This document shows positions 39,735 to 50,851 of a DNA stretch of 64,000 nucleotides, piece by piece. The position numbers and the translations under genes are program-made. Origin of the DNA: Varroa destructor (lineage: Eukaryota; Arthropoda; Arachnida; Mesostigmata; Varroidae). The stretch is from positions 33,539,341 through 33,603,340 of the forward strand of contig NW_019211456.1 of the NCBI RefSeq assembly GCF_002443255.2, in the 5' to 3' direction. The stretch's first letter is position 1; every line of letters begins with the position of its first letter. Under the pieces are notes generated by a model that ran no database searches, was not told the origin of the DNA, and saw nothing but the letters and a program-made list of their open reading frames with translations.

Positions 39735-42700
39735 TTCAAGTACTAATCCATATGGTTCGCTGTATACAGGTCCGTGCTTTGGAATGGGTCCAACATAACG
39801 TAGAATATTTCGGGGGCGATCCTCAACGAGTAACTGTTATGGGACACGAAGCTGGGGCAGTGTCTCTCGGAATGCTTCTGTTATCGCCTCTTTGCAAGGG
39901 GCTTCTTCAACAAGCTGTGCTACTTAGCGGTCAGTGTCGAGCCCGTATTAATCGCTCACATCGGTACAATGTGTGCATGACTAATTCATCTGCGACCAAA
40001 AGTTATCGGTTGAACCTGTGTATAATTTCATACGCATAAATATGCAGGTGCTCCGAACTGGCTTGTTGACCCAATGGATAATGAAGACTCGGTGATGAAG
40101 GCGAGAAAATTGGCGCGTGCTGCCGGATGTCACTCTCGGTCACGCCACCCTGGACGCGAAGCTCAACAGCTAGGCCAATGCCTCCTCAAGGTCGATGCGG
40201 CGCGCCTCGTTAAGGCCGAAGCACAGGTAATTTCAACATTATTTTTAACTTGATGAAGAATCTTTTTGTTAACAACAATATATCGATATAGCTAAAAGCG
40301 AGCGATCTAAACCTGTCAAACACGTTCACTTCGAATGGGCTTGCACTATGGTGCTGACATGCATATATAAATACGACGCAGGTTCAGATATATATCTTTT
40401 TGTATTTGTATTTGCAACTTTTTCATGCAGCGCAACCTAATTTATGCGGCAACCAAATGGTATCATCGGTTCAAGTAGTTAAAACAAAAATAGCATACAT
40501 TTTCTTAGAAAAGGCAAAATTCCAAGGGAATAGAAATAAACCAGCAACACTAACTGTAATAGTATTATCTATGGCTTTTAATCGTACGTATGAAGCTATT
40601 CTTTGGCTATGTATTTGTACTCGAAATATCTCTGTGCTTAATACTTTTGTGTACTTGGGTACCCACTTTTTTGGGGTCCCATGATGAACCACAAGCAATC
40701 TAAACCGCGTTTTCCGTAATTATATGTAAACCTACATGTAGCGGGGGTCGTAGCGTTCCTTGTAGGCGCAGTGCTATTGAATTCACAAATCATAAAAATA
40801 TATTGCCTGCCCACAATCATCAGCAATACCCACCCATACATCCCCAAACTATGCAGAAAAGGTCGATCAACTTTGACTAACTTTGAGTCACGGAATCGTC
40901 GTTATATGTGTAAAAAATACCTTCTCGATCCAAAGCAACTTGGTTTGTTTTTGGAAGTATACAAATAATATTTTTTATAGATTTATCATAGGATTTTTAT
41001 AAACACATCATATAAAATTCATCATGGGACCTTAAAAAAGTGAATAGCCAAGTTAAGTGTACCTTGTTTTTACCATTACACAGGTATTGAATGGCAGCTA
41101 CTATAGCTTTATGCCTCGTCAGAGAGATATGATTATCCCTATGGATCCGGTTGTTGCAGTAGCCAAGGGGCATGTCCTTCCCGTTGATGTCCTTGTTGGT
41201 GAGACAGATTACCTTTTCGCTTTACTGGTGGATAATAAGATCCCACTGTAACAAGGGGTGACCATCGATAGCGGGTAACTGGAACTTCGCTTGCCACATA
41301 TCAATATTTTAAGTAATCAATTTAAGAAAAGCGGTCAGCGATGTTGTTGTTGAGTCCACAATTAATAGCCGGAACCCATTTACGTACAATGTTGATTGAA
41401 ACGATTCTGTCGTCATTAATCTTTTTTATTAACCGCTGATCACAGTTTTATTACCTTACAGGTTTCACTGAGAATGAAGGTTTCATGCAGGCATACAAAC
41501 TTTTCCCCACGCTGTTCAACTTCGAGCGACCTGTTAACCTCTCATTACAGGATGCCGAAGATATCCTCATGCAGGCGGTCGAACTATTTCCGGCCACGGC
41601 TAAGGACTACATGAAAGAAATGTATTTTGGTACGCTCAGCTTTCCACGTCGTTTTTCCCAAAACACTATTTTTGTTGTCGTTCGACTTCTCCATTTATCA
41701 AGTAAATCAACTGCTAAATATAACACGTCTGACCTTCCAAATACAGGAAGACTAAGTACTTCGTCGTCGCCAGACGATATTCGCGATGGACTGGCACAGG
41801 CCTTCGGAGATATCTTTGTCACCTGTCCTGCGCGAATATTTGCAGAGTCCTACGGAGATCGGCCTATGAATGCATTCCTGTACAAATTCACGCATCGGTA
41901 TGACATCGCAGTTGACCATATAGTTCCCGCAATATTTAAAAGATATTTGTAGTCTTTTGCAGTATCAAAGAGCTTTTCGCTTCTTTTAAATATAGCTTAA
42001 CTCAAAGAGAAGTTGTTTTTAAGCGAGCACTACTGCGATATATAAAAGCGTCAAAAAACTAACTACAGATTAAGCTGGAAAGCTCCGGCATATGATAAAC
42101 GTTTTCTATATACTAAATTTAAATATAGTCGGCTTGTCGTTAAAGTACCTAGCGTGATAGGGAGTGCATAACGTACTGGACCTAGCAGTCAAAATCAATT
42201 AGAAGTAATTTGTTACGCTTGCTCAATGGGTCAAAACACTGATTTCAGGCCATTGTTCTCGACTAATCCTCCTTCCGCACGTGTGACGTCCTTCGATGAT
42301 GTGCCATATATTTTTGGTGAACCATTACGATACCCAGAACGTTTTTCCCTTGAAGATATTTCAATCACCAAGATGATGATGAACCTTATCACGAGTTTCG
42401 TTAAAACAGGGTTCGTCTTATTATTATTGTCGTTGATATTATTTTTTAAACGTTAGCGAATTTGGACCGGCATATGTCAACAGATGCAAAAAAGGAGTGT
42501 CCTCCCTAAATGTATAGAAGATCAACAAAAAATAAGCTTTGACAAAGTTCCGGGTTCACGAACTATGTATTTTTCAAGATTCTATCAGATAATCTTGGTG
42601 CTTAGCGTAATAAAAATTCAATATACTTTTGTCCTGAGCAATTTGCAGAAATCCGGAACCTGTGAAGGACTACATTGTGCCAAAGTTCGAATCCCCAGAT

Positions 42701-42799
42701 CTACGGTATGTTGATCTGGGTAGCGGTGGCGTCGTTGAACGGAAATATCCTAGCCGCAGGTGTGACTTTTGGAAAAAATTCTACCCGAAGAACACGTAG
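33714..42799 (+). CDS. Secreted cholinesterase/carboxylesterase-like protein, catalytically dead
   Basis: Exons: 33714-33888, 37075-37272, 37420-37626, 39394-39512, 39770-39929, 40048-40226, 41084-41198, 41462-41629, 41747-41897, 42249-42410 and 42649-42799. All are in phase and encode 594 aa. Residues 1-20 are a signal peptide ([20 protein letters not shown]). The alpha/beta-hydrolase fold is clear: [22 protein letters not shown], oxyanion HGGGF (178-182), [28 protein letters not shown] and the C-terminal CDFWKK. The nucleophile elbow reads GHEAG (258-262), so Glu260 replaces the catalytic Ser. The acid Glu390 (NEG) is kept. The His site reads VTSFDD, with Ser505 in its place. The cholinesterase-type cysteines are present. 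An unusually long insert rich in Ser, Pro and N-glycosylation sequons lies in the first Cys loop (exons 2-3). No C-terminal membrane anchor is seen. It resembles adhesion-type relatives (neuroligin, glutactin) in lacking catalysis; orthology is not assigned. Confidence 0.9.
35353..36168 (-). mobile_element. Decayed Tc1/mariner-type transposon relic in intron 1 of the esterase-like gene
   Basis: A 141-codon minus-strand frame at 35353-35778 contains FFNLDG, followed by SDLRL and RVWSGTIS. The order and spacing match the DEKxFNLDGPDG, RDLRK and MVWGAFS blocks of Tc3-like transposases. The acidic catalytic motifs are not intact, so it is a relic. At 36144-36168 the plus strand reads GTCAAAAAGTTCGCCATCC then TGTATA, which on the minus strand resembles a transposon end (TATACAGGATGGCGAAC). 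I did not find a matching terminal repeat on the other side. Confidence 0.4.
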
Positions 42800-42858
42800 C
42801 GACTAAAGCAACGAAGGCCATTTTCCATTATCGCTAAGGCGGCTAGATAATCAATTTC

Positions 42859-42864
42859 AATAAA
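42859..42864 (+). terminator. Poly(A) signal of the esterase-like gene
   Basis: AATAAA lies 59 bp after the TAG at 42797-42799. It supports termination as a secreted protein here rather than splicing on to the membrane-segment exon at 46330. Confidence 0.6.
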
Positions 42865-45430
42865 AAAAATAATTAAATATTTAATAACTGAGAACATTTT
42901 ATCATCAGAGATGAACGAAGACAGAAAGAAAAACGACTTTGACTCACCATTTGCCTATTAAATTGAACTAAAAAGTAAAAAATCATCAGCTTAAAAATAT
43001 CTTTGTGTCACCATCTTTTTTCTGGACCATGTGCCCTAAGGTGGTTTGAAATTCAGCCAATCCAATTTTGCTGTTGTTTTTTTTCTACAAAAGTAAATTA
43101 AAAGGATTTTACTGATGTACTTGGTCACATGTTCGGAACTTTATTACTTTTTTGAAAAAAAAACTTTACATGAAATTTTTAAGGACAAACAAAAGATTTT
43201 ATATTGCTGATTCAGTCATTTGCGCAGAGACATTTTTCTTTAAAGAACGAGGCAGCTCAGCCTCGCTAAGAGATAAGACCTCTTTAAAATGAAAAAGTTT
43301 GCCTGATCTGAAATACACACGCTACAGCGTTTGCCCCATGTAACTGAAGGACTGCGAAAAATGGGTTGATCAGAGAAAACGGATGAAGCGTTGAAGTAGC
43401 CAAAAGCCAGCCTCCGAGTATCACGAGAAAGACCATTTTTTTTACTATTTACCAAGCTGCCCTGATGTCTATAAATAGCAACCGATTATTGCTTTATTTA
43501 AGGGGAAGCGATTGCAATAGAAATAACATTACGAACGGTTCGAATGTTCATGTAATATATATAGATAGTACGCTAAGAGTTAATACGTGTGAAGGGATCC
43601 GCAGAAGAATTTTGCGAGAATAAGCGACAAAAGAAGTCTCTCTCTTAAAGGATGTAGCCCTTATCCAGACACCGTGAGTGGCGTTCATAAAGCTACCTAT
43701 ATGTATATGGGCGTATTTGTTAAGTATTGATCGACCAACTAAGTAATAAATATTTGGAGTGGAAATGTCAAATCGCGCGCACTTATTTTCTGGGGTTCAC
43801 CCCCCCCTGCTCATCTATAGGAATTAAGCACAACATGGTAATATTAGGGAGCAATTAAGAGAACCTCATCTGCATATCGACGCAATCAAATTTCCTACTG
43901 GGGGATGTGAATCGCGTTATTGTTGAATGGAACTTAAAAAAATAAGGTAATTGCCATCGCTTCATTATGGAGCAGGTAGAACTGTGTTTTACTAAGTAGC
44001 TTATTTTCGCGAGTTTTCGCTTGTAGTTGAGGCGAGGAGCTCCTGGTACATAAACTTTCTAATCACTACTAAAATGTACAACCTTTTGCATTTTATATTT
44101 TATTAACATACACCAGTGGCCACAGATATGGCTTGTACTGGACAGAGATTCTACGTTTTTTTTTTGTTTGACATCGTGGCTGACGAGGTTCAGTCACGTT
44201 TTAAAGATATAGTCCGTTTTGGTATTAATTGACAAAGTATTTCTATGCACGTTACTTTATCAAACAAGATATTTTATTAAATATGTCTGGCTATAATTTT
44301 TTGTAGGCCTGCATCCGACTTGTTAGTTCGACGCAGATACAATAGAGACTGAGGAATAGGTTTACTTAGGAAGCTGCAAGGACCTGAAACGAGAGATGCT
44401 TTCAAAATGGAAGAACAATTATGTGCGATCGTTCTGGTTCGTAGTCTGTCTACTCGTCTGCCCAAAAGGATCGTCACGACTGAAATCGAATCACATCCTT
44501 TGGTTTAACTCTGCCAGATTTAGGGTCATGTGGCTGTTCATACAAAGTGTTTTTCAAAGGCCAATATTGGTCTCAGTTTATTAAGGGATGCATTGTTCTT
44601 AATAGGACCCCTACAGGACACTATTAGTTTTATTGCCGAAAGAAAGAATATATAGAGAAGAAAAAAAACAACTGAACAGGAATTATGTAAAGCCTTTCCC
44701 TTGATTTCAAGTCAATTGATAAGTCTAATAGTGACGATTTTTAATTTACTGTGCATGATCTTTCAACTCTAAACCTTTCATTATGGCTAGAAGCCTAAAT
44801 GTATATGAGTAAGGCTGAAACTCCGCACCATGTTTTGGTGCCATGCGAACGCTAATGTAGCCAGCGAAGCGCTGAAAACAGAACAGATCGTCTTTCACAG
44901 CCACACGTTCCACTGCCCCTCAACTGAGGCGCTATGTCATGCAGAATGACACTTCTTTGCGAAACACCAGGGGGTCGCTGCTTGAAATTCTATTAACAAC
45001 ACATTTAACACGATCTGCATAAATAACCAAACACTTCGTGACTACTACCTAAAACGAAGTCTATGAAATCACTATTTTCATTAGTTTTAGTTTCTAATGG
45101 TAAACGGAGTATAGCCCTAACGCTCGGTCGTTGGTTGAAATACTTTGTTCACTGGACTCCGTTACCCCCTCAAGGATGGACCTCGAGTTTCAAAATATCC
45201 TGTAGACACAAGAGGTTGGCTGTTCTTTGGATGAAGCCGAACGTTTTACATGCTAAACGCTTTATATTTTTAGGCAAGGCGCGTAAAAAAGAAATGATGC
45301 TTAAATGGGTTTGGTTTTTTTTCGCAGTCTGGACAGCGGACAGTCGACAGGAGTCATCTTTCTTCTATTTTTGTTGCAAGTGATACTCTATGATTAACTT
45401 CCTACGCGTAGCCATTCACTGAAAATAACA
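42865..45430. other. Intergenic region; nothing supported
   Basis: This is AT-rich sequence with short ORFs in both directions and no phase-consistent exons. It must include the promoter of the small membrane-protein gene that starts at 45431. Confidence 0.4.
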
Positions 45431-46504
45431 ATGTCCACCTGTGTCAGAATTCCAAGGTCTCTCTATAAGCGGAAAAAGAAATCGACATGCCCATCGGAAG
45501 ACTCACCCTATGCTCGCTTAGAGCAACACATGAAAAGGTAAATATCGATTGAAAGATTTAAGCCTGAAGTGGTAACTGAAGATACGCGTTGGCTGAATCG
45601 AGAAGTAATAAGTGGAGCAGCAGACCATATTTAAGCTATAGATTATGGCCGGGACGTAGTTTGTGATCCATAACTGGATCTGCCTTTGATACCTATTTCA
45701 TACGTTTTATGTGGAAACGCGTCTCAAATTTGGCACCATTGTGTCACAACAATTATTCCGTTAAAATTACAGCTGCAGTTACATGGATGCTTCTTCATTA
45801 AGCAATAGGTAAAGCGGCTTCATTAGAGTGTTTAACTGCGAGTAAATATTTAGCACCAACGTATTTTGTAACTATTTTCAACTACTAGAATCTTCTTTTT
45901 TATGAAAGTTGTATGAGTTTTGCATCACACACATCTTGTACACACACGTTTTGTACCTTTAATTGTAATTATGATTGATTGCTTATTTAATTAATAATCA
46001 ATTATTTAGGGAAGTTATTTTCTCTAGTAACAATAGTAGGAAGTACTGAACCTATGTAGCACCAAACCTAAACTTAAGCTTCTAGAAAGACCAAGTGTTT
46101 TATCATCCTTATATTCAGCATATGTTTTTCGGTAAGGCTTTGTAAGCAATCTCTTCTATACCATAATGACACAGGGGAACTTCAAGTGTAGGAATTGCTT
46201 CTTCGCGATGACTATACATTTAGGCCGATACTTTGGTTTTCTAATCGACTATTAGTTGGAATAAAAATAATTTGCTTTAGAAAATCGTTGCTCGTTGCAA
46301 TGATAATGAGTCAAATATTCCTATTTTAGATTCTTCCGACGGCTGGAACGACGCTACTCGCCCTGGATGGTCAATGCAATAGCAGTCGTCTTGCTTCTCG
46401 TCTCACTCATTTTCGCCAGTTTCTTTTTTTACATCTTCTACGAAATCAACTTTAATAGGGGTCAACAAAGCACACCGACAAAGCTCAACTATATATTGAA
46501 ATAA
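45431..46504 (+). CDS. Unrecognised 93-aa single-pass membrane protein
   Basis: I do not recognise this protein. Exon 1, 45431-45537, begins ATG TCC ACC and ends at an AAAAG/GTAAAT donor in phase 2. Exon 2, 46330-46504, follows a CTATTTTAG acceptor and ends with TAA; AATAAA is at 46711-46716. The product starts MSTCVRIPRS and has a basic patch (YKRKKKS). A second basic patch, RFFRRLERRYSPW, lies immediately before one hydrophobic segment of about 24 residues (VNAIAVVLLLVSLIFASFFF...). A short polar tail ends NYILK. By the positive-inside rule the N-terminus should face the cytosol (inference). The exon-2 acceptor phase would also fit the end of the esterase-like gene, but that gene has its own stop and poly(A) signal. 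Confidence 0.5.
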
Positions 46505-46710
46505 GCACTACGTATATTTTGTTTAGTTGGCTGAACGCCACCGGCTATGCTTGTGAAGCTCTCCGACCTGTAGATGCCTATAGTAATTTTTTTTTTAATA
46601 GTTCCTGTTTAGTTTTCCGAGTTTCGATTGAGAAGTAAACTTGTATATACGCATTCTATATAAATTTGCAAACGAACATTTCGTGCGGCGTATGCACTAC
46701 CGCTAATACT

Positions 46711-46716
46711 AATAAA
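46711..46716 (+). terminator. Poly(A) signal of the 93-aa membrane protein gene
   Basis: AATAAA lies about 205 bp after the TAA stop at 46502-46504. Confidence 0.45.
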
Positions 46717-47914
46717 AAGAAACAGTGGCATACCATCGATACTGTGAGGTACTATGAAGTACATTTCTCTCATACGTGATACTTGAAAAGCTTCATCTTT
46801 AAGGTAAGCCTGGATTGTTTTTATGGAACAAGTATTTTGAAAACAGCATTAAAAAAAGTGTTTGTTATTCCCGACGAATATATTTTATTCAGCACTCGAT
46901 AATAAAAATGCCAAACCTAATATCTAGAATGGACGATTACTTTATTAGGATTGTGCTTTACATATACAAGACTAACGCGAACGAAGATTATTAAATGGTT
47001 GTTTATTTGGAAATGGAAATACTTGGAAAAAGTCGCTGAAAGTCTTTCAAATGGGACGATTTGCTGAACTACCATCGTTCAGTAGCGTAAAGTACTGGTT
47101 ACCTCTCAACTACAATCAGTCGTATTGAGCTAACTCTGTTGTCCAGTGTCCCCATTCAATTTTAGCGTTTTTCTATTACGAAACTTAGAAACATTTTTAA
47201 TTACCGAATATATATATACCGAAATAATTAATAATTTTAATTACCGAATCTTTAATTTTCTACGCCACGCTGCTATGAAAGCTCGACGCCAATCAATAGC
47301 AATGTTAACCCGTGTCCCACATTTACACTTATATAGGTATGAGTTATCACTATTTAAAGGAAAACAGTTCGCTTATGAAGTATGAGTCATGTGTTTATTC
47401 AGACAAGTTATATTAAAATAGTTTCCCTGTATATATTCCGGAAAGCTACCTGCATATATGTGTGTTATGAAACAAGGCATGCTGTGAGATATACTCAAAG
47501 ATACACTTTCATTGTTTTTATAAAAGTTTCAGCTATAAGGCACAGTTAATCTAGCTAATTAATATGTCAGGAAGCACTAGCCTATTTCAAGGCTGATATT
47601 AAGCAGATCTGGCTACGATGAAAGTTTGTCAACTTCCATTTCAGTGTCCTTATTTATACGCACTCTACAAAAAAACCCATATGGTGGTAATAAGTGTGTG
47701 TTCAGATGCGTCATTGTTCACGACGTTCATTGGAATATAATTTCCATTATCTGGTCTATAAATTTACAAATCGTCGAAATATAGTTTACATAGTGGAATG
47801 TTGTTTCTATAAATTGGCTACTATTCGACCTCTTTTGTGGAAGCTTCAGCTGGATCGTCGATCTCAACGTTTGTAGCCGGCAAAAGGTCCATAACAGTTT
47901 CTCTATACACAACT
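46717..47914. other. Intergenic region; nothing supported
   Basis: AT-rich, with only short ORFs and no plausible splice-bounded exons. It probably contains the 3' UTR of the acidic repeat gene to the right. Confidence 0.4.
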
Positions 47915-48065
47915 TCAATTGTAGGCGATCTCGTAATGTGTAGTTGCCATCGTACTCTCTCTGTTCGTTCGTGAGCTTTGACAGATGTCTGGGTTATCAG
48001 CAGTCACGGCGTCGCCATCGTTCACTTTGACGTCCTCACGAGCATCTTCAGGTGAATTTTTTCCT

Positions 48066-49063
48066 TTATTTTTTTTTAGATTCCGTGGCGTTAATTCCAT
48101 TAACGGCATTCGACATTTGTGGAACATCGGTGGAAGTTTTAGCATTATTATCTTCGTGAAGCATTTCTCCAGATTTCGTCATAACAGAACCAGCGTCGAC
48201 AGCGACACCAGTCGATTTTGATATTCTAGTGCCCTCTTCAGTTTGATCTTCGTGAGTGCCTTCTGTGGTCACTGTGTTGGAATGAAGCTCTATAGTACTC
48301 CATGCAATGGTTGTCACTCTCTCGTCACTGAAACGTGTCTGGTTTTCACTCTGGGTCGGGTCGAACTCTGTTTCATCAGCAAGCACCTCGGTGATCTCTT
48401 CAGTGATGATCTTTTCAGTGCTGTCTTCGCGAGCAACACCAAGCGTACTTTTGATGTCATCCTCAAGCTGGTCCGTTGTCGTAACTTCAGCGCTGTTCTC
48501 AAGAGAAACCTCAGTAGTATTTTTAATGTCATCTTTGGCTTTTCCAATGGTCTTCACTTTAGCGCTGTTTTCACGAGCAAGCTCGGCCGTGCCTTTGGCG
48601 ATATCTTCAGGCTTTTCAGTAGTCATAGCCTTATTACTGTCCTCACGAGGAACCTCGGTCGGGCTCTGGACATCATTGACGAAGTTCGGGGTTGTCATAA
48701 CATCATCGTTGTCCTCAAAAACAGGCTTGGCGGAAGCCTCAGCGTCGTCCTCGGTCTTTTCCATTGTTGTCATCTCAACGCAATCCTCACGAGCAACATC
48801 GGCTATCACTTGAGTTGTAGCATTATAGTTTCTAACAAAAGTAGACGTGCTCTTCCTACCATCGCTCACAGCGACTTTTACAGTCGCATTATCAGTCGTC
48901 GATGTGTCACTTGCGTTAGTTGTTGATGGGGCTTCAGAAGCTTTAGGTGACAAAGTAAAGAAAACCTAAAAATGTCAGATATTTGCCCTTCACTTCTTAG
49001 CAAAAAAAAAACTAGAATATACTTAGATGGAAAGTATACTAGAACAATAGATGATAAAAACAT
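48066..49063 (-). CDS. Secreted acidic Thr/Ser/Glu-rich protein with 24-residue tandem repeats
   Basis: I do not recognise this protein. Exon 1, 49040-49063 (MFLSSIVL), joins across a 74-bp GT-AG intron to exon 2, 48066-48965, giving 307 aa. Together residues 1 to about 20 form a signal peptide (MFLSSIVLVFFTLSPKASEA). The mature chain is rich in Thr, Ser, Glu, Asp and Lys, has several NxT sequons and almost no Cys. Six tandem repeats of about 24 residues occupy 48366-48797, with the pattern V-x-R-E-D/N-S, then TT and DDIK. The exon starts at an ACATTTTTAG acceptor. The frame ends at TAA (48066-48068) just after a run of nine A (48069-48077 as T on plus). Similar acidic sequence (NSPEDAREDVKVNDG) continues in another frame to 47915. 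A salivary, cuticular or mucin-like protein is possible (inference). The tiny exon 1 is the weakest part. Confidence 0.6.
48366..48797 (-). repeat. Coding tandem repeats of about 72 bp (six degenerate copies)
   Basis: Successive units begin VAREDC, VFEDND, VPREDS, LARENS, VSLENS and VAREDS, spaced 23-25 codons apart, most ending in E or G after KxT/S. The degeneracy shows the array is not recent. Confidence 0.75.
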
Positions 49064-49346
49064 CTGCTTATAATAAAGGATATCTGCTTTGCTGACTCAA
49101 TCATGCGCCATCCGTAAACGGAGATGATTCGCAACGGGCGTTACACTAACATCGATCTTTTAATTCATCAAATATAATAAGTTTTAAACAAGCTGAATAC
49201 ATACTTAGTTGTTGTGGACAATAGAAAATCAGTAAATTATGTACACTCGATATTTAGTACCAAAAAAAAATAAGCCAGTAATATATTCAACCTGATCCCA
49301 GTAGATATTTATAAGCACCGGCTAAGTTGTTTCCGTTTGAAAATCA

Positions 49347-50851
49347 CTAGAACGTACTTAAGTAGGACTGTATACTGTCTGCGGCAGCTTTCTGTTTGAT
49401 AAGGGATTGAACCTCGATTAAGAGCTTCTTAATTAGAGCATTGTTTGCTTCGGCCTTTGAGCCGAGTTCAGCGAATCCTTCCATGACGAACTGCGTATCC
49501 TTGTGCTTTGGCATGACCGGTTTCCTGGAAAATTCATTGATTTGAAAGTGCACATACAAAACTCACTAAACAATACATAAGACTGTAGATACCAGATATT
49601 CAACGAACGTAGTGCGTACTTGAATATTTCAAGCTTAACGCTGGGATAGGTTAACGCCCGGTTAAGGTACTGGCGTGCGATAGGCAAGAACAAAACGTTG
49701 CGGTATCATGATAAAGTAACAACACTTACTGGTGTACTTTTGGACTGGACACGTAAGGCCTCAACATCGATGGACCTATGTATGGCGCCCTATATACCTC
49801 GTCAGACTGAAAGGAAGCAACATTGGCAACAATGTATTCTTTCCTGTCAAAGTATATCTTACAGAACAAAAATTCATTGAGATATGTTTTGATTAATACG
49901 TGCGGAGGAATGAAAATATTCAGAATATCGTCGGGTAAATTTTGAAAAACGATGACTAAGCACATATGTTCTTAGAATTGTATAATCTAAGACCCCTAGC
50001 TTAGTCTCGAGAATTGCGTTATATATACGTACCATATACGCGAAAAAGTGGCGATCGGCAGCGACAGGTATAAAAAAATGGCTAAATATGTAAAACGAAT
50101 GACGGTGAAGGTCAAGGCGTCGATGCAACATCTGCATCGGCGCCTTGAAATTAGGCGTATGCTTATTAAGCAGTGTCACATTCTTATAAGCTGTATAAAT
50201 ACACAACACACGTTTCAAGCCGCTGTGTATCATATTGATTGTTATTTTTTTGACATTCATGTCTTTACGGTACAATATATTGCTTTTTTTAATTTAATTC
50301 AATTTCCTGATCGAAAGAGCGTCGCGGACGATTTCAGTCAGCTACGAAAATTGCAATAAGACGCATGTGATTTGCAAATGAAAAACAGGCCAGAAAATTG
50401 CAAGCTATCGGAGGTGTTGTCTTAAAAACTGTCTTCCATCCATAAACGGTTTGGAAGATCATTATCCACACGTTCTTATAATCGAAAGCAGTAACTTTTG
50501 TTGTCTAATCCTTCAGAATCTCCACCAGAGGGCACTTGAAAGTGCAATTTCTTCAAAAATGTTGAACTTGACAATTAAAGGCCGGTAAACTACTAGAGAC
50601 AGTGATTCTCAATCAACTATAAGTTAGGGGTTGAAATGTCATATTTGCAATCCCATTGATTATGATCCCAAGAACTTCCATTCACTTGTCCTGCCGTATC
50701 GTACCGGTGCGGTTCAAGTGGTAGATGGTTTGGACTACAAAAATGTCCGACGAGGCAGACGATTTCTAACAGTTTTACTTACCCGTAAAGCTGCACTGTC
50801 AACTCCAGTTGCCAACACAGTCAAAATTACTCCGTATCCTAGGGGTAGCAT
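49347..50851 (-). CDS. Unrecognised secreted protein, five exons
   Basis: I do not recognise this protein. The model is 50783-50851, 50029-50143, 49738-49955, 49593-49669 and 49347-49524, phase-consistent, 218 aa. Exon 1 gives a clean signal peptide (MLPLGYGVILTVLATGVDSA) and ends at a consensus GGTAAGT donor. Later pieces include FIPVAADRHFFAYM, FQNLPDDILNIFIPPHVL and SDEVYRAPYIGPSMLRPYV. They also include LTYPSVKLEIFKYALRSLN and a helical, Lys/Ala-rich C-terminus ending IQSYLSTF. Exons 4-5 have strong acceptors (CTTGCCTATCGCACGCCAG, TTTTCCAG). The donors chosen after exons 2 and 3 (GTATAT, GTACAC) are weak, and an alternative GTAAGT at 49736 breaks the frame. Exon 1 and the last two exons are the surest parts; the middle junctions may change. 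Confidence 0.45.

Noticed and set aside
46330..46504. Membrane-segment exon as the C-terminal anchor of the esterase-like protein
   Set aside because: The phase could fit a weak GTAGCG donor at 42796, but the esterase frame has a typical family C-terminus (CDFWKK), its own stop and a nearby AATAAA. The exon pairs better with 45431-45537.
48243..48926. 227-codon plus-strand ORF
   Set aside because: It is the antisense shadow of the acidic repeat protein; the repeat structure and signal peptide make sense only on the minus strand.
50631..50760. Plus-strand open frame starting KCHICNPIDYDPKNF
   Set aside because: It has no ATG and no matching acceptor/donor pair, and it lies within the intron of the minus-strand secreted gene; a CxxC alone is weak evidence.
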